Source: Chryseobacterium cupriresistens
Lineage (GTDB): Bacteria; Bacteroidota; Bacteroidia; Flavobacteriales; Weeksellaceae
Direction of reading: 5' to 3'
DNA length: 64,000 bases
NCBI RefSeq assembly: GCF_046614675.1
Contig: NZ_JBKKJT010000011.1
Location: 1-64,000 of the forward strand
Each line of letters begins with the position of its first letter. The first letter of the stretch is position 1. Made by a program: the position numbers and the translations under genes. Positions 24,278 through 32,402 of the stretch are shown here, in pieces. The notes beneath the pieces were generated by a model that saw only the letters and a list, made by a program, of their open reading frames with translations, ran no database searches and was not told the origin of the DNA.

Positions 24278-24856
24278 ATGTTTGCAATTGTAGAAATAGC
24301 AGGGCTTCAATACAAAGTTGAGCAAGACCAGAAGTTGTTTGTAAACCGTTTAAAAGGAGATAAAGGAGGAAAAGTTTCTTTCGATAAAGTTCTTCTTACT
24401 GTAAACGGTGCAATCACTGTAGGCGCCCCAGCTGTAAACGGAATCACTGTAGAAGCAGAGATCCTTGACCACGTTAAAGCTGATAAAGTAATCGTTTTCA
24501 AAAAGAAAAGAAGAAAAGGTTACAAAGTGAAAAACGGTCACAGACAATCTTTAACTCAAATCGTAATCACTGGTATTACAGGTTTTGAAGGTGGTGCTAA
24601 AAAAGCTGCTGCTAAAAAAGAAACTGTGAAAGGTGAAGTTCTTTCTGACAACGCAACTGTTAACTTTGGTGAAGATCACGAGTTGAACTATCACTTAAAG
24701 AAAAACAACTTGTCTCAGTCTAAAGAGAACAGAGAAACTTTAATTACTTTAGGTAAAGCAGTTAAAGTTGAATTAGAAAAGAATGTTCTTACTCATGAAG
24801 AAGTTGATGCTGCTATCATTAAGAACATCGATCAATTTAAAGCACTTAATAAATAA
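24278..24856 (+). CDS. rplU: 50S ribosomal protein L21 with long C-terminal extension
   Basis: Residues 1-105 are a standard L21: FAIVEIAGLQYKVEQDQKLF at the start, then KVLLTVNGAITVGAP and the signature KVIVFKKKRRKGYKVKNGHR (about 71-90). A further 85 residues follow: an Ala/Lys-rich linker (GGAKKAAAKKETVKGEV) and a charged helical domain (NYHLKKNNLSQSKENRETL, ending DQFKALNK). Usual bacterial L21 is about 103 residues, so the protein is nearly twice that length. Flavobacteriia commonly have such extensions, and they may form a lineage-specific ribosomal or assembly contact. Cotranscribed with rpmA, 12 bp downstream, in the usual L21-L27 order. Confidence 0.95.
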   Translation: MFAIVEIAGLQYKVEQDQKLFVNRLKGDKGGKVSFDKVLLTVNGAITVGAPAVNGITVEAEILDHVKADKVIVFKKKRRKGYKVKNGHRQSLTQIVITGITGFEGGAKKAAAKKETVKGEVLSDNATVNFGEDHELNYHLKKNNLSQSKENRETLITLGKAVKVELEKNVLTHEEVDAAIIKNIDQFKALNK

Positions 24857-24868
24857 TCCAGTAATAAA

Positions 24869-25126
24869 ATGGCACACAAGAAAGGAGTCGGTAGTTCCAA
24901 GAACGGTAGAGAGTCTCACTCTAAAAGATTAGGTGTGAAGATTTTCGGAGGACAAGAAGCTATTGCCGGAAATATTATTGTTAGACAAAGAGGTACTCAG
25001 CACCACCCAGGTGATAACGTGGGAATCGGTAAAGATCACACTTTGTTTGCATTAGTAGATGGTAAAGTAGTTTTCAGAAAGAAAGCAAACAACAGATCTT
25101 TCGTATCTGTAGAACCAAACGCATAA
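24869..25126 (+). CDS. rpmA: 50S ribosomal protein L27
   Basis: 85 residues starting MAHKKGVGSSKNGRESHSKR, followed by LGVKIFGGQ, IIVRQRGTQHHPG and GIGKDHTLFALVDG, the invariant L27 blocks. The N-terminus begins directly at AHKKG, without the Firmicutes-type propeptide that must be cleaved. L27 contacts the peptidyl-transferase centre. Second gene of the rplU-rpmA operon, ended by the terminator at 25148. Confidence 0.97.
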   Translation: MAHKKGVGSSKNGRESHSKRLGVKIFGGQEAIAGNIIVRQRGTQHHPGDNVGIGKDHTLFALVDGKVVFRKKANNRSFVSVEPNA

Positions 25127-25147
25127 TTTAAGCGTTTTATAAAAATT

Positions 25148-25177
25148 AAAACCTCAGTTTTTACTGAGGTTTTTTTA
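25148..25177 (+). terminator. Terminator of rplU-rpmA
   Basis: AAAACCTCAG / CTGAGGTTTT with a TTTTTA loop and a run of seven T. Confidence 0.9.
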
Positions 25178-25250
25178 TGTACTGTTTTTATAAAATTCTT
25201 TTTTTTGGTGAAATATGTTTATATTTGATAACTGACATGCTTTAAAATAG

Positions 25251-25280
25251 TTGCGGAAGCCGAAAAGCAAATAGAGTAGG
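25251..25280 (+). promoter_or_regulatory. Conserved 5'-UTR element of a small peptide gene, second copy
   Basis: TTGC (25251-25254) pairs with GCAA (25267-25270), enclosing GGAAGCCGAAAA; ATAGAGTAGG follows directly. The shared block CCGAAAAGC-NN-ATAGAGTAGG is the same as at 1325-1345. The start codon of a GG-leader peptide lies 22 nt downstream. The stem changes from AAGC:GCTT to TTGC:GCAA while remaining paired. Confidence 0.5.
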
Positions 25281-25302
25281 CAGTAAATAAAACTAAACAA
25301 TC

Positions 25303-25467
25303 ATGAAAAATTTAAGAAAACTAACCAAAGCCAGTCTGAGAAATATTAACGGCGGAGAAGTGTGGTGTCCGGCAAAACCAATTACATCATGTAGTGTATG
25401 GTGCGGATTGACAAAGGAGCAGCAAATGCGTTGCCTGCTTGATGTAGAAGGTTGCGAGTGCTTTTAA
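25303..25467 (+). CDS. Small Cys-rich GG-leader peptide (bacteriocin-like precursor family)
   Basis: A 54-residue ORF, MKNLRKLTKASLRNINGG then EVWCPAKPITSCSVWCG and a tail ending VEGCECF. The leader (Lys/Arg-rich, Gly-Gly at 17-18) is closely related to that at 977-1138. The 36-residue core has six Cys (22, 30, 34, 44, 51, 53), an even number that would allow three disulfides, and two Trp-Cys pairs. It stands alone between rpmA and a DUF5686 gene with its own upstream element (25251-25280) and terminator. No modification or export gene is adjacent. Function unknown. Confidence 0.7.
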   Translation: MKNLRKLTKASLRNINGGEVWCPAKPITSCSVWCGLTKEQQMRCLLDVEGCECF

Positions 25468-25506
25468 TCATCAAGGCAGTCCTTATTATATAAGCTTTAA
25501 AAAAAA

Positions 25507-25536
25507 TTCGGCGGCTTCATTGAAGCCGCCGAATCT
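25507..25536. terminator. Strong hairpin terminator between the peptide gene and DUF5686
   Basis: TTCGGCGGCTTCA / TGAAGCCGCCGAA, a 13-bp perfect stem with a single-base T loop, preceded by an A run (terminator for the minus strand) and followed by a T-rich tail. Confidence 0.85.
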
Positions 25537-25555
25537 GTTATATGGTATATTTACT

Positions 25556-28087
25556 TTAGAATCCTACCTGGAATCCTGCTTTAACGCCAAACTTTGAGAT
25601 ATCCGGTTTGTCAAGATAATTTCCTCTCCAGTTAAAATCTACTCTGAAGATTCTCAGGTTTCCGATTCCTATATTTTCTATTCCGAATCCATATTCATAA
25701 TAGATATGTTCGCTTGGTGCAGAATATTTAAAACCTTCTACATTGATTGCTTTGGAAGCATTGCTTAATGTTCCGTAGGCTCCTCTGATAAATGCAACTT
25801 CTCTCAATTTCAGCTTTTTAATCAATGGAATATAAGAAAGTATTTTACCGTTAAAATGATGCTCAAGCTGAAGTGTAGTATAGGCATCCGTCACAAACTC
25901 ATAATAATTAAGCTGGGAGAAAGTATTTGGTACCAGACCATATGAAAGGTTGGCAGGAATAATATTCTGTAATGCCAATGGAACTGTACTGAAGTTCTTT
26001 CCAGCTTCGAAATTAACCACTAGTTTTCCCATACTTCCAATCAAAAACGGCTTGTATAGCATGAATTGAAGCTTGTCATAATTGAAGTCAGCATTAAACA
26101 AACCTTCAATACCTCGCGTGTATCTTAAAACGATGGTTGGTGCCAGGTTTCTCGCCTGATAACGGTCAATACCGGTTTGTGAGAATTTTGCACCAGGTTT
26201 GGCAATTAAACTGATAGTAACATGGGAATCATTAACAGTTTTCCTTAGCTGGCCGTCTTTATAATACATCAGATTGAATTTCTCAGGGATAGCAGATTTA
26301 ATACTCTGCATCACTCCATCTATTCTTATCTGAAAGTTTTTCCATGGCTCAATAGCTGCAAAAATACTTGTCTTATTTACAGAACTTAAGGAAATGTTTT
26401 CTCCTCTTGCAAAAAAGGTACTGGTAGATGAAGATTGCGGCGTAACTCCATCACCAGATGTAAGCTGTCCCCCAAGCTGCACAATGTCTCTGCTGGTTCC
26501 TGCACCAATCATAAAACGGTTAAGCTTATTGAACATATATCTTGCCTCTACTCCATATTTAAACTGCTGATCCTTGAAGCCATAAGCTGTATAAAATTGT
26601 GCTCTCCAGGTATCATTCAATCCGAAATAAGTTCTTGCTCCTAATCTTATTCTGTCCCCTTCTACTTCATTTCTTCCATAAATTGAGAAAATAGGACCAA
26701 TATCTATTCCTTTAAAGGCATTATAATAACGTGAGCCAAGAGTTTCAAACAGTTTTACCATCCGGTTGAATTTCGGGGTCTGCTGAAGCTGGTCAAGCAT
26801 GTTGTAAACGCCCTGTTCTGCTTTGGATAAGGTGTCAGGTCTGGCTTTTGTCCAGTAAGCATCATCTTTATTGGTAAATTTATCTTCGTATTCTTCTTCG
26901 GTACGTTTGAATACTTTCGGATCAAGAGGTTTATTGAACTGATAATCGGAGTAATCTACCGATCTTTTGGCGATGATGCTTTTGGCGCCTTTCTTCTTTG
27001 AGAAAGGGCTCATTTCAAATTCTGTCACCAGTTTTTTGGGAAGAAACGTAGCATCATCAGGATTGTCATATTCTACCTGAGTATACACACTGTTGACAAA
27101 GTTGACGTTAATCTTCTGTGTTGACTTTAATGTTGCTCCTAAAACGGCATAAGTATCGGTATCAATATAAAGGTTTCCCTGAAATGCAAGAACATCTTTT
27201 CTCTTTGGCTGGTATCTTATCTGGAAGGCTTTTTCCCCACGAATCGTAATGGTGTCCATAAGACTATAATCATAGGTGCTGAAACCGTCACTTCCAACGG
27301 GACTCTGGAATCCGATATCGAAATAATTCAGGGTATTGTCGTAGATATTGATATCACGGTATAAGTTTTTTGCAGAAACCGTTATGACCTGATTGTCCTG
27401 GAAGCCTGAGGTTTTTTGGGCAACCAGTGTTCTTTTACTGTCTTTGTCCGGTCTGTTTTTACCATAATTTTCATAAACGGCTTCATTCAGGAAGATAGGA
27501 AGACCAAGTCTTCCACTTGCAGTAGAATCTGCATAACTGAAAATGAAATCAAGTTTATTGAAAATCTTTTTCTTCATGAACGCACTGTCAAGATTGTTCA
27601 GGTCAAACTGTGTTTTTTCGTATTCTTTATATGAATAAGTATCGAATTTTTCCAGTCCGTTATTTCTTTTTTGCGCCCACACTTTCTGCATAATTGCATA
27701 AGCAGGATTTTCTTTCTTGTTTTTATATTTTGTTTTTCCGCTTTGAAGAACAATCTCCTGAATATCGCTTACTTTAGCCTGTGATAGCTGTACGAAAATA
27801 TTGTCAGCATTTTCAGGGGTAATATCAAGGGTTTCTGTGGTATAATTTTTTCTGGAAAATCTTAACTGATGGATGATGCTGTCTGACTTAACAATGAAAT
27901 TGCCCGAAGTTGTCGTTAAGGCAGGTGTTTTATCATTGTTGATAAAAATATCAACGTTATTCAGTTCTTTATTGTTCTTTTCGTCAACCACCTTACCGCT
28001 GACCTTGTTTTGAGCACATACGGAACCGGCGAGAATCAGGAAAAAAAATAAAAAATAGTGTTTTTGGGAGTTATTGTTTAACATCAT
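25556..28087 (-). CDS. DUF5686 outer-membrane protein with carboxypeptidase-like regulatory domain
   Basis: An 843-residue precursor when started at ATG 28087 (a longer frame begins at 28123). Signal peptide about HYFLFFFLILAGSVCAQ, then a CarboxypepD_reg-like beta-sandwich (KVSGKVVDEKNNKELNNVDI, about 26-45) and the DUF5686 region, with YAIMQKVWAQKRNNGLEKFD, YSYKEYEKTQFDL and LNYFDIGFQSPVGSDGFSTY. The C-terminal third looks like a beta-barrel, ending FGVKAGFQVGF with a terminal Phe. The domain pairing is common in Bacteroidota outer-membrane proteins; no transport substrate is known. Single gene with a -7 box about 96 nt upstream, leaving a long leader. Confidence 0.86.
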   Translation of the reverse strand: MMLNNNSQKHYFLFFFLILAGSVCAQNKVSGKVVDEKNNKELNNVDIFINNDKTPALTTTSGNFIVKSDSIIHQLRFSRKNYTTETLDITPENADNIFVQLSQAKVSDIQEIVLQSGKTKYKNKKENPAYAIMQKVWAQKRNNGLEKFDTYSYKEYEKTQFDLNNLDSAFMKKKIFNKLDFIFSYADSTASGRLGLPIFLNEAVYENYGKNRPDKDSKRTLVAQKTSGFQDNQVITVSAKNLYRDINIYDNTLNYFDIGFQSPVGSDGFSTYDYSLMDTITIRGEKAFQIRYQPKRKDVLAFQGNLYIDTDTYAVLGATLKSTQKINVNFVNSVYTQVEYDNPDDATFLPKKLVTEFEMSPFSKKKGAKSIIAKRSVDYSDYQFNKPLDPKVFKRTEEEYEDKFTNKDDAYWTKARPDTLSKAEQGVYNMLDQLQQTPKFNRMVKLFETLGSRYYNAFKGIDIGPIFSIYGRNEVEGDRIRLGARTYFGLNDTWRAQFYTAYGFKDQQFKYGVEARYMFNKLNRFMIGAGTSRDIVQLGGQLTSGDGVTPQSSSTSTFFARGENISLSSVNKTSIFAAIEPWKNFQIRIDGVMQSIKSAIPEKFNLMYYKDGQLRKTVNDSHVTISLIAKPGAKFSQTGIDRYQARNLAPTIVLRYTRGIEGLFNADFNYDKLQFMLYKPFLIGSMGKLVVNFEAGKNFSTVPLALQNIIPANLSYGLVPNTFSQLNYYEFVTDAYTTLQLEHHFNGKILSYIPLIKKLKLREVAFIRGAYGTLSNASKAINVEGFKYSAPSEHIYYEYGFGIENIGIGNLRIFRVDFNWRGNYLDKPDISKFGVKAGFQVGF

Positions 28088-28183
28088 TTGTTTCTTCAGG
28101 CATTTAGCATAAACAAAAAGCATGCAGTTTAATTAAAAAACAGGTAAAAAAATAAAAAATTTTTATTCTATCCTATAAAACGA

Positions 28184-28191
28184 CAAAAGTA
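28184..28191 (-). promoter_or_regulatory. -7 promoter box of the DUF5686 gene
   Basis: TACTTTTG on the minus strand, 96 nt before the proposed ATG and 60 nt before the alternative upstream start. Confidence 0.4.
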
Positions 28192-28330
28192 GCGAAAATA
28201 ATATATGTATTGATTAAAAATTAACCGGGAATTTTTTATGCTTAAAATATAATAATCAGAGCGTTAAAACAACGTGAAAGTGAAAATTTTTAAGATCATT
28301 TCGGTGTTTTTTTGTGGAACTTATAAAATG

Positions 28331-28362
28331 AAAAAAGACTTACAGAAATGTAAGTCTTTTTT
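28331..28362 (-). terminator. Terminator of the first tRNA-Asn gene
   Basis: AAAAAAGACTTACA / TGTAAGTCTTTTTT with a GAAA loop, 1 nt after the tRNA 3' end on the minus strand. Related hairpins occur at 28757 and 32216. Confidence 0.85.
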
Positions 28363-28363
28363 G

Positions 28364-28437
28364 CTCCTCCTGCTGGGCTCGAACCAGCGACCCTCTGATT
28401 AACAGTCAGATGCTCTAACCAACTGAGCTAAGGAGGA
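28364..28437 (-). tRNA. tRNA-Asn (anticodon GTT)
   Basis: A 74-nt cloverleaf: acceptor TCCTCCT / AGGAGGA with discriminator G, D-arm TAGCTCAGTTGGTTAGAGC, anticodon stem TCTGA-CTGTTAA-TCAGA with anticodon GTT, and T-arm CTGGTTCGAGCCCAG. No CCA is encoded. The sequence is identical to the tRNA at 32249-32322. Confidence 0.97.
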
Positions 28438-28459
28438 ATTTCCTTTGTTTTAAGTGGTG

Positions 28460-28467
28460 CAAATATA
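28460..28467 (-). promoter_or_regulatory. -7 promoter box of the first tRNA-Asn gene
   Basis: TATATTTG on the minus strand, 22 nt before the tRNA. A TTG-containing stretch 16-20 bp upstream could serve as the -33 element. Confidence 0.6.
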
Positions 28468-28581
28468 GTATGAATATCCATACCAAGCAAGTTTTTATTC
28501 TTGAATATTCATCGAAAGAAGCTATTGATTTATTTTTCAATAAATTAAATTTTAAATATTTTTTGTGATGGGCAGAGATTA

Positions 28582-28725
28582 TTAGAGATGTCTTAAATTC
28601 CAGTCTGTAGCTTTGGAATTTTTACCCGCTTTGTTTGTAAAAAATGTGTTACGATAGCTCTCATCTGCAATTCCAGGTTTATCCGCGAGCTTGAAAAAAA
28701 TTTGCATTGATAAAAAAGTTGTCAT
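28582..28725 (-). CDS. Small ORF or gene remnant of 47 codons
   Basis: Minus-strand ATG (28725) opens a 47-codon frame, MTTFLSMQIFFKLADKPGI followed by ADESYRNTFFTNKAGKNSKA and ending TDWNLRHL. The C-terminal part (after ADKPG) has a normal amino-acid mix and looks like real protein, while the first ten residues look accidental, so this may be the tail of a decayed gene. I do not recognise the family. It lies between a tRNA promoter and the tricorn-protease terminator, in the 300-bp stretch that otherwise holds no gene. Confidence 0.3.
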   Translation of the reverse strand: MTTFLSMQIFFKLADKPGIADESYRNTFFTNKAGKNSKATDWNLRHL

Positions 28726-28756
28726 TATAGAATCAAATACTGGAATAAGATCAAAT

Positions 28757-28786
28757 AAAAAGACCTACAGAAATGTAAGTCTTTTA
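28757..28786 (-). terminator. Terminator of the tricorn-type protease gene
   Basis: AAAAGACCTACA / TGTAAGTCTTTT with a GAAA loop, 20 nt after the stop at 28807. The sequence is a near copy of the tRNA-Asn terminator at 28331. Confidence 0.8.
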
Positions 28787-28806
28787 TCTTTTATAGCTCT
28801 GAAATT

Positions 28807-31800
28807 TTACTTCTTTAAATCTTTAAGAATTTCCTGAACAGCCCTTTCCAACTGAGGATCGTTATTCTGAAGACGGTCCATAAAAGTATTTTTAACATAA
28901 ATGTCTGGTTTTACCCCTGTTTTTTCAAGATTTTGTCCGTCCAATGTGTAGGTTCCCCATGCAGGAAGTCTGTAAGAAGATCCGTCTACCAATCCTTTGG
29001 CGGAAGTGAAAATAATCCATCTGTAAGTATCCTGACCGATGATTTTCCCCAGTTTCAGTGCTTTGAACCCGGCTGCAGTCATTTCGGCATCACTCAATGA
29101 AGCTTCATTAATCAAAAGGACGATAGGTTTTCCGGAAGGAGCAAAGTTGGGTTGGGTTGTTATTTTTCCTTCACGGTATTTCCATTGTAAATAAGGTCTC
29201 TGAGAAAGGAAATTCAATACTTTATCATGCACATTTCCACCGGTATTGTAACGTAAGTCAAGAATAACAGCATCTTTTCTGTTTTCCTGTTCTACCATGT
29301 CCAGAAGAAAATGATCCAGCTCATCAGTAGACATGTTTTTCATGCAGGAGTAGGCAATACGGTTGCTGCTAAGCTTATCTACACGCTGATGATTATTGTA
29401 GATCCAATCGTCGTAAAGCAAGCCTTTTAATTCTCCATTAGAAATCGGATGTACTTTGGTAGTTACCGTTTTACCATCACGATTAAAGGTAAGAACCAGC
29501 TCATCCTGTTTTTTAGGGCTTGTGAAATACGTTTCTATATTTTCGTTAAGATCAATCTTTTTCCCGTTTACAGAAGTCAGTTGGTCTCCAGGTTTGATAT
29601 CAACGCCGGAACGGTAAGCAGGGGATTTTCTCAGAATGCTTTCTACCGTGTAGGGCTGGTCTTTTTTGAAGATAATTCCTGTTTCGTTCGTAAAATAGTT
29701 CAGGAACATGGTTTCTTCCTTTCCGGTAGAAGAAAATCCGGTGTGTGAAGAATTAAGCTCTCCTAAAAGATCATTCAATAATATTCTGAGATCATTCCTG
29801 TTATGAACATACGGAAGATACTTGGCATATTGCTCCTTTTTAGCTTTCCAGTCGATACCATGGAACTTTTCATCGTAGAAATTTTCTTCCACACCTGTCC
29901 ATGCTTCAGCGTACATCTGGGTAAATTCTGATGCCAGATCTTTATCAAAACTGTATTGGATGTTGATCTTTTCAGGCTTTAATGCCGCTACAGTTGTTTT
30001 GTAAATATTACCTTCTATCAGGGCAAACAGGTTTTTATCATTTTTGGTTAGATAATAAGCCGCTTTATCGAAAACTTTTTCAGATTTGGCAGGCTCAAAA
30101 TCTGTGAATACCTTTTTAAACAGCTGTCTTTTTCCATTGTCCTGATTAGAATTGAAAAGAAGAATTTCTTTTTTATCATCAGCGAAAACAGCTGGATCAT
30201 CCTGGTATCCATATCGGTCGGTAACCAGTTCAATTCTGTCAAGAGTGTCATCAGGATTAACCTTCAATTCCTTGATTACCGGCTCTTTTTCTTCCTTTTT
30301 ATCCTTGTCTTCCTCTTTCTTATCCTTCTTGTCTTTTTCTTTATCTGAAGATTTTTCCTCCTTCTTTTCTTCAGTGAAGAGATTGTCGAATTTTTCAGAC
30401 TTAAATGGCTCGTCAAACCAATCCAAAGCCATACGGTAAATGTTGGATTTCTGCATGCCTAAAGGATAAGACGGATTGGTCCTGTCGCTGGCGAAATAAA
30501 TATATTTTCCGTTTGGAGACCACACAGGATCTTCTTCAGAAACGCCGGTATTGGTAAGGTTTAAAGTCTGTCCTTTTTTGATGTGATAGATGAAAATATC
30601 GAGCTCGAAGTTTCTTTTTGCCGAGAATAATACATATTCGTTATTAGGGGAGAAAGAAGGCCTTGAGTTTTGGAATGCCCAAATCTCGTCTTTTACAATA
30701 GTTGTAGATGTAAAACTTTTTAAATCCAATAATCGTACTTCATCTCTTCCGCTTAAATAAACAGCTTTTGAAAGATCACTATTGAGTGTGATGCTGCGGT
30801 TATTTCTTGAATCTTCCGTTAATTGCTTCGGCTTGCCTTTTCCATCGGCCGGAATAGTAAACCAGTTCTGATAGCCGTTATAAGTCTGGTTGTAAAGAAG
30901 AGTACGGTTATCTTTCAGCCATTTCACTTCCATGGCGCGTTCTTTTCCATCAGAGACCTGCTGGGCAAATTTTCCTTCAATATCAGAAACGAATATGATT
31001 CCACGGTTTATGAATGCCATTTTTTTTCCGTCCGGAGATACGTCATAATAGGAAATATTATTTTCCACATTGAAATTCTGAGCTTTTTCCAGGGTTTTGT
31101 TGGTATTCAGGCTGATGTTGAGAGGAGTTGTGTTTTTTGAGGCGACATCATAAGTATAAAGCTGGTAATCCTTTTCAAAAATAACTTTGGAACCATCTGC
31201 TGAAACAAATGGTTTTTTAATGGAAGTTTCAAATTTCGTTAAGGCAGTCTTTTTACCATTTTCGATTTTATAAAGATTATATTCTCCATTATTTTCATCA
31301 GAAATAAAATAGATAATACCATTTTTATCTACACTTGGGTTGAAGTCTTTTCCTTCATAGTTGGTGTACTGTTTGAAAGAATTGTTTTTTGGGTTGTATC
31401 CAAGAATATCAGGATTATTTTCTCCTTTATAACGCTTACGCTGTACCTGATGGGCACTTTCTGAAGAACTTGTGAAAAGATATTCTCCTGAAGGAGTTTC
31501 TACAAGACCATTGGTATTATTAAAATAATTGTTGAAAAGCTTTTGTGGGGTTTTCCCCTCAATTGTAGTTTTAAAGCTGCCGAAACTATTATTTCTGTTG
31601 GAAGTAAAATAAATCGTTTTGCTGTCCCACGCCCAGCTTTCCATTTCATCCCTTCCGGTATGGAAGGTTAATTGCTTGATAGTTCCTCCTCCTGCAGGCA
31701 TTACATACACATCATAATTTCCATATTGATTAGAACTGAATGCAAGCCATTTTCCATCCGGGGAAAGACGGGGATTAATTTCTTCTCCGTCCAGAGCGGT

Positions 31801-31977
31801 AATTCTTGAAGCGTTTCCTCCATTAGAGTCTGCTTTCCAGATATCGCCGTCATATGCAAAATAAGCTGTTTTTCCATCCGGACTTAATGAGGGACCTGAT
31901 AAAAAATAAGACTTTTCCTGTGCCGAAATCCCTGCAATAGAAAATGCTGTTAATAACGAAATAATAGTTTTCTTCAT
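28807..31977 (-). CDS. Tricorn-type S41 serine protease (secreted)
   Basis: A 1056-residue precursor with signal peptide MKKTIISLLTAFSIAGISA. Residues about 25-520 form WD40/PD40-like beta-propellers with repeated LSPDGK-type blades (GPSLSPDGKTAYFAYDGDIW, NPRLSPDGKWLAFSSNQYGN). About 545-575 is an almost pure Lys/Glu/Asp insert. Next come the tricorn C1 region, a PDZ domain (GIIFKKDQPYTVESILRKSP, YRSGVDIKPGDQLTSVNGK) and the C2 catalytic domain. Active-site candidates are Ser-His in LNSSHTGFSS, the nucleophile Ser in LINEASLSDAEM and the Glu in GQNLEKTGVKPDI. It probably degrades peptides in the periplasm. The gene lies between two identical tRNA-Asn genes. Confidence 0.9.
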   Translation of the reverse strand: MKKTIISLLTAFSIAGISAQEKSYFLSGPSLSPDGKTAYFAYDGDIWKADSNGGNASRITALDGEEINPRLSPDGKWLAFSSNQYGNYDVYVMPAGGGTIKQLTFHTGRDEMESWAWDSKTIYFTSNRNNSFGSFKTTIEGKTPQKLFNNYFNNTNGLVETPSGEYLFTSSSESAHQVQRKRYKGENNPDILGYNPKNNSFKQYTNYEGKDFNPSVDKNGIIYFISDENNGEYNLYKIENGKKTALTKFETSIKKPFVSADGSKVIFEKDYQLYTYDVASKNTTPLNISLNTNKTLEKAQNFNVENNISYYDVSPDGKKMAFINRGIIFVSDIEGKFAQQVSDGKERAMEVKWLKDNRTLLYNQTYNGYQNWFTIPADGKGKPKQLTEDSRNNRSITLNSDLSKAVYLSGRDEVRLLDLKSFTSTTIVKDEIWAFQNSRPSFSPNNEYVLFSAKRNFELDIFIYHIKKGQTLNLTNTGVSEEDPVWSPNGKYIYFASDRTNPSYPLGMQKSNIYRMALDWFDEPFKSEKFDNLFTEEKKEEKSSDKEKDKKDKKEEDKDKKEEKEPVIKELKVNPDDTLDRIELVTDRYGYQDDPAVFADDKKEILLFNSNQDNGKRQLFKKVFTDFEPAKSEKVFDKAAYYLTKNDKNLFALIEGNIYKTTVAALKPEKINIQYSFDKDLASEFTQMYAEAWTGVEENFYDEKFHGIDWKAKKEQYAKYLPYVHNRNDLRILLNDLLGELNSSHTGFSSTGKEETMFLNYFTNETGIIFKKDQPYTVESILRKSPAYRSGVDIKPGDQLTSVNGKKIDLNENIETYFTSPKKQDELVLTFNRDGKTVTTKVHPISNGELKGLLYDDWIYNNHQRVDKLSSNRIAYSCMKNMSTDELDHFLLDMVEQENRKDAVILDLRYNTGGNVHDKVLNFLSQRPYLQWKYREGKITTQPNFAPSGKPIVLLINEASLSDAEMTAAGFKALKLGKIIGQDTYRWIIFTSAKGLVDGSSYRLPAWGTYTLDGQNLEKTGVKPDIYVKNTFMDRLQNNDPQLERAVQEILKDLKK

Positions 31978-32215
31978 GGTAGAATGGGGTATTTATGCAA
32001 TACGATATATTGATTTTATTATTCTTTGTTGTTGCAGAGAAATACTCATCTGAAGAAAATTTTCTCAGTTTGAATAACTCTTCCAATAATAGTCGAATTA
32101 TTACGGAAATAGTTACATGAAACACCTGGAAAACTGAATAATATCGTTGAAACAGAAAGTAAGTTGCACATGGTTATTGTATAGTGCAGTTGTACAATTC
32201 GTCAGATTAAGCCAC

Positions 32216-32247
32216 AAAAAAAGACTCACATTTCTGTAAGTCTTTCT
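32216..32247 (-). terminator. Terminator of the second tRNA-Asn gene
   Basis: AAAGACTCACA / TGTAAGTCTTT with one mismatch and a TTTC loop, and an outer A run that reads as T on the minus strand. Located 1 nt after the tRNA. Confidence 0.8.
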
Positions 32248-32248
32248 G

Positions 32249-32322
32249 CTCCTCCTGCTGGGCTCGAACCAGCGACCCTCTGATTAACAGTCAGATGCTC
32301 TAACCAACTGAGCTAAGGAGGA
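32249..32322 (-). tRNA. tRNA-Asn (anticodon GTT), second identical copy
   Basis: The same 74-nt cloverleaf as 28364-28437, with acceptor TCCTCCT / AGGAGGA, anticodon GTT and T-arm CTGGTTCGAGCCCAG. The identity extends into about 45 bp of upstream promoter region and the downstream terminator, so the whole unit of about 125 bp appears duplicated around the tricorn-protease gene. Confidence 0.97.
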
Positions 32323-32344
32323 ATGTCCTTTGTTTTAAGTGGTG

Positions 32345-32352
32345 CAAATATA
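32345..32352 (-). promoter_or_regulatory. -7 promoter box of the second tRNA-Asn gene
   Basis: TATATTTG on the minus strand, 22 nt before the tRNA, at the same position and in the same context as in the first copy. Confidence 0.6.
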
Positions 32353-32402
32353 GGACGAATATTTATACCCTACAAATATTTTTAAGAAAAATTTTAAAAA
32401 AA

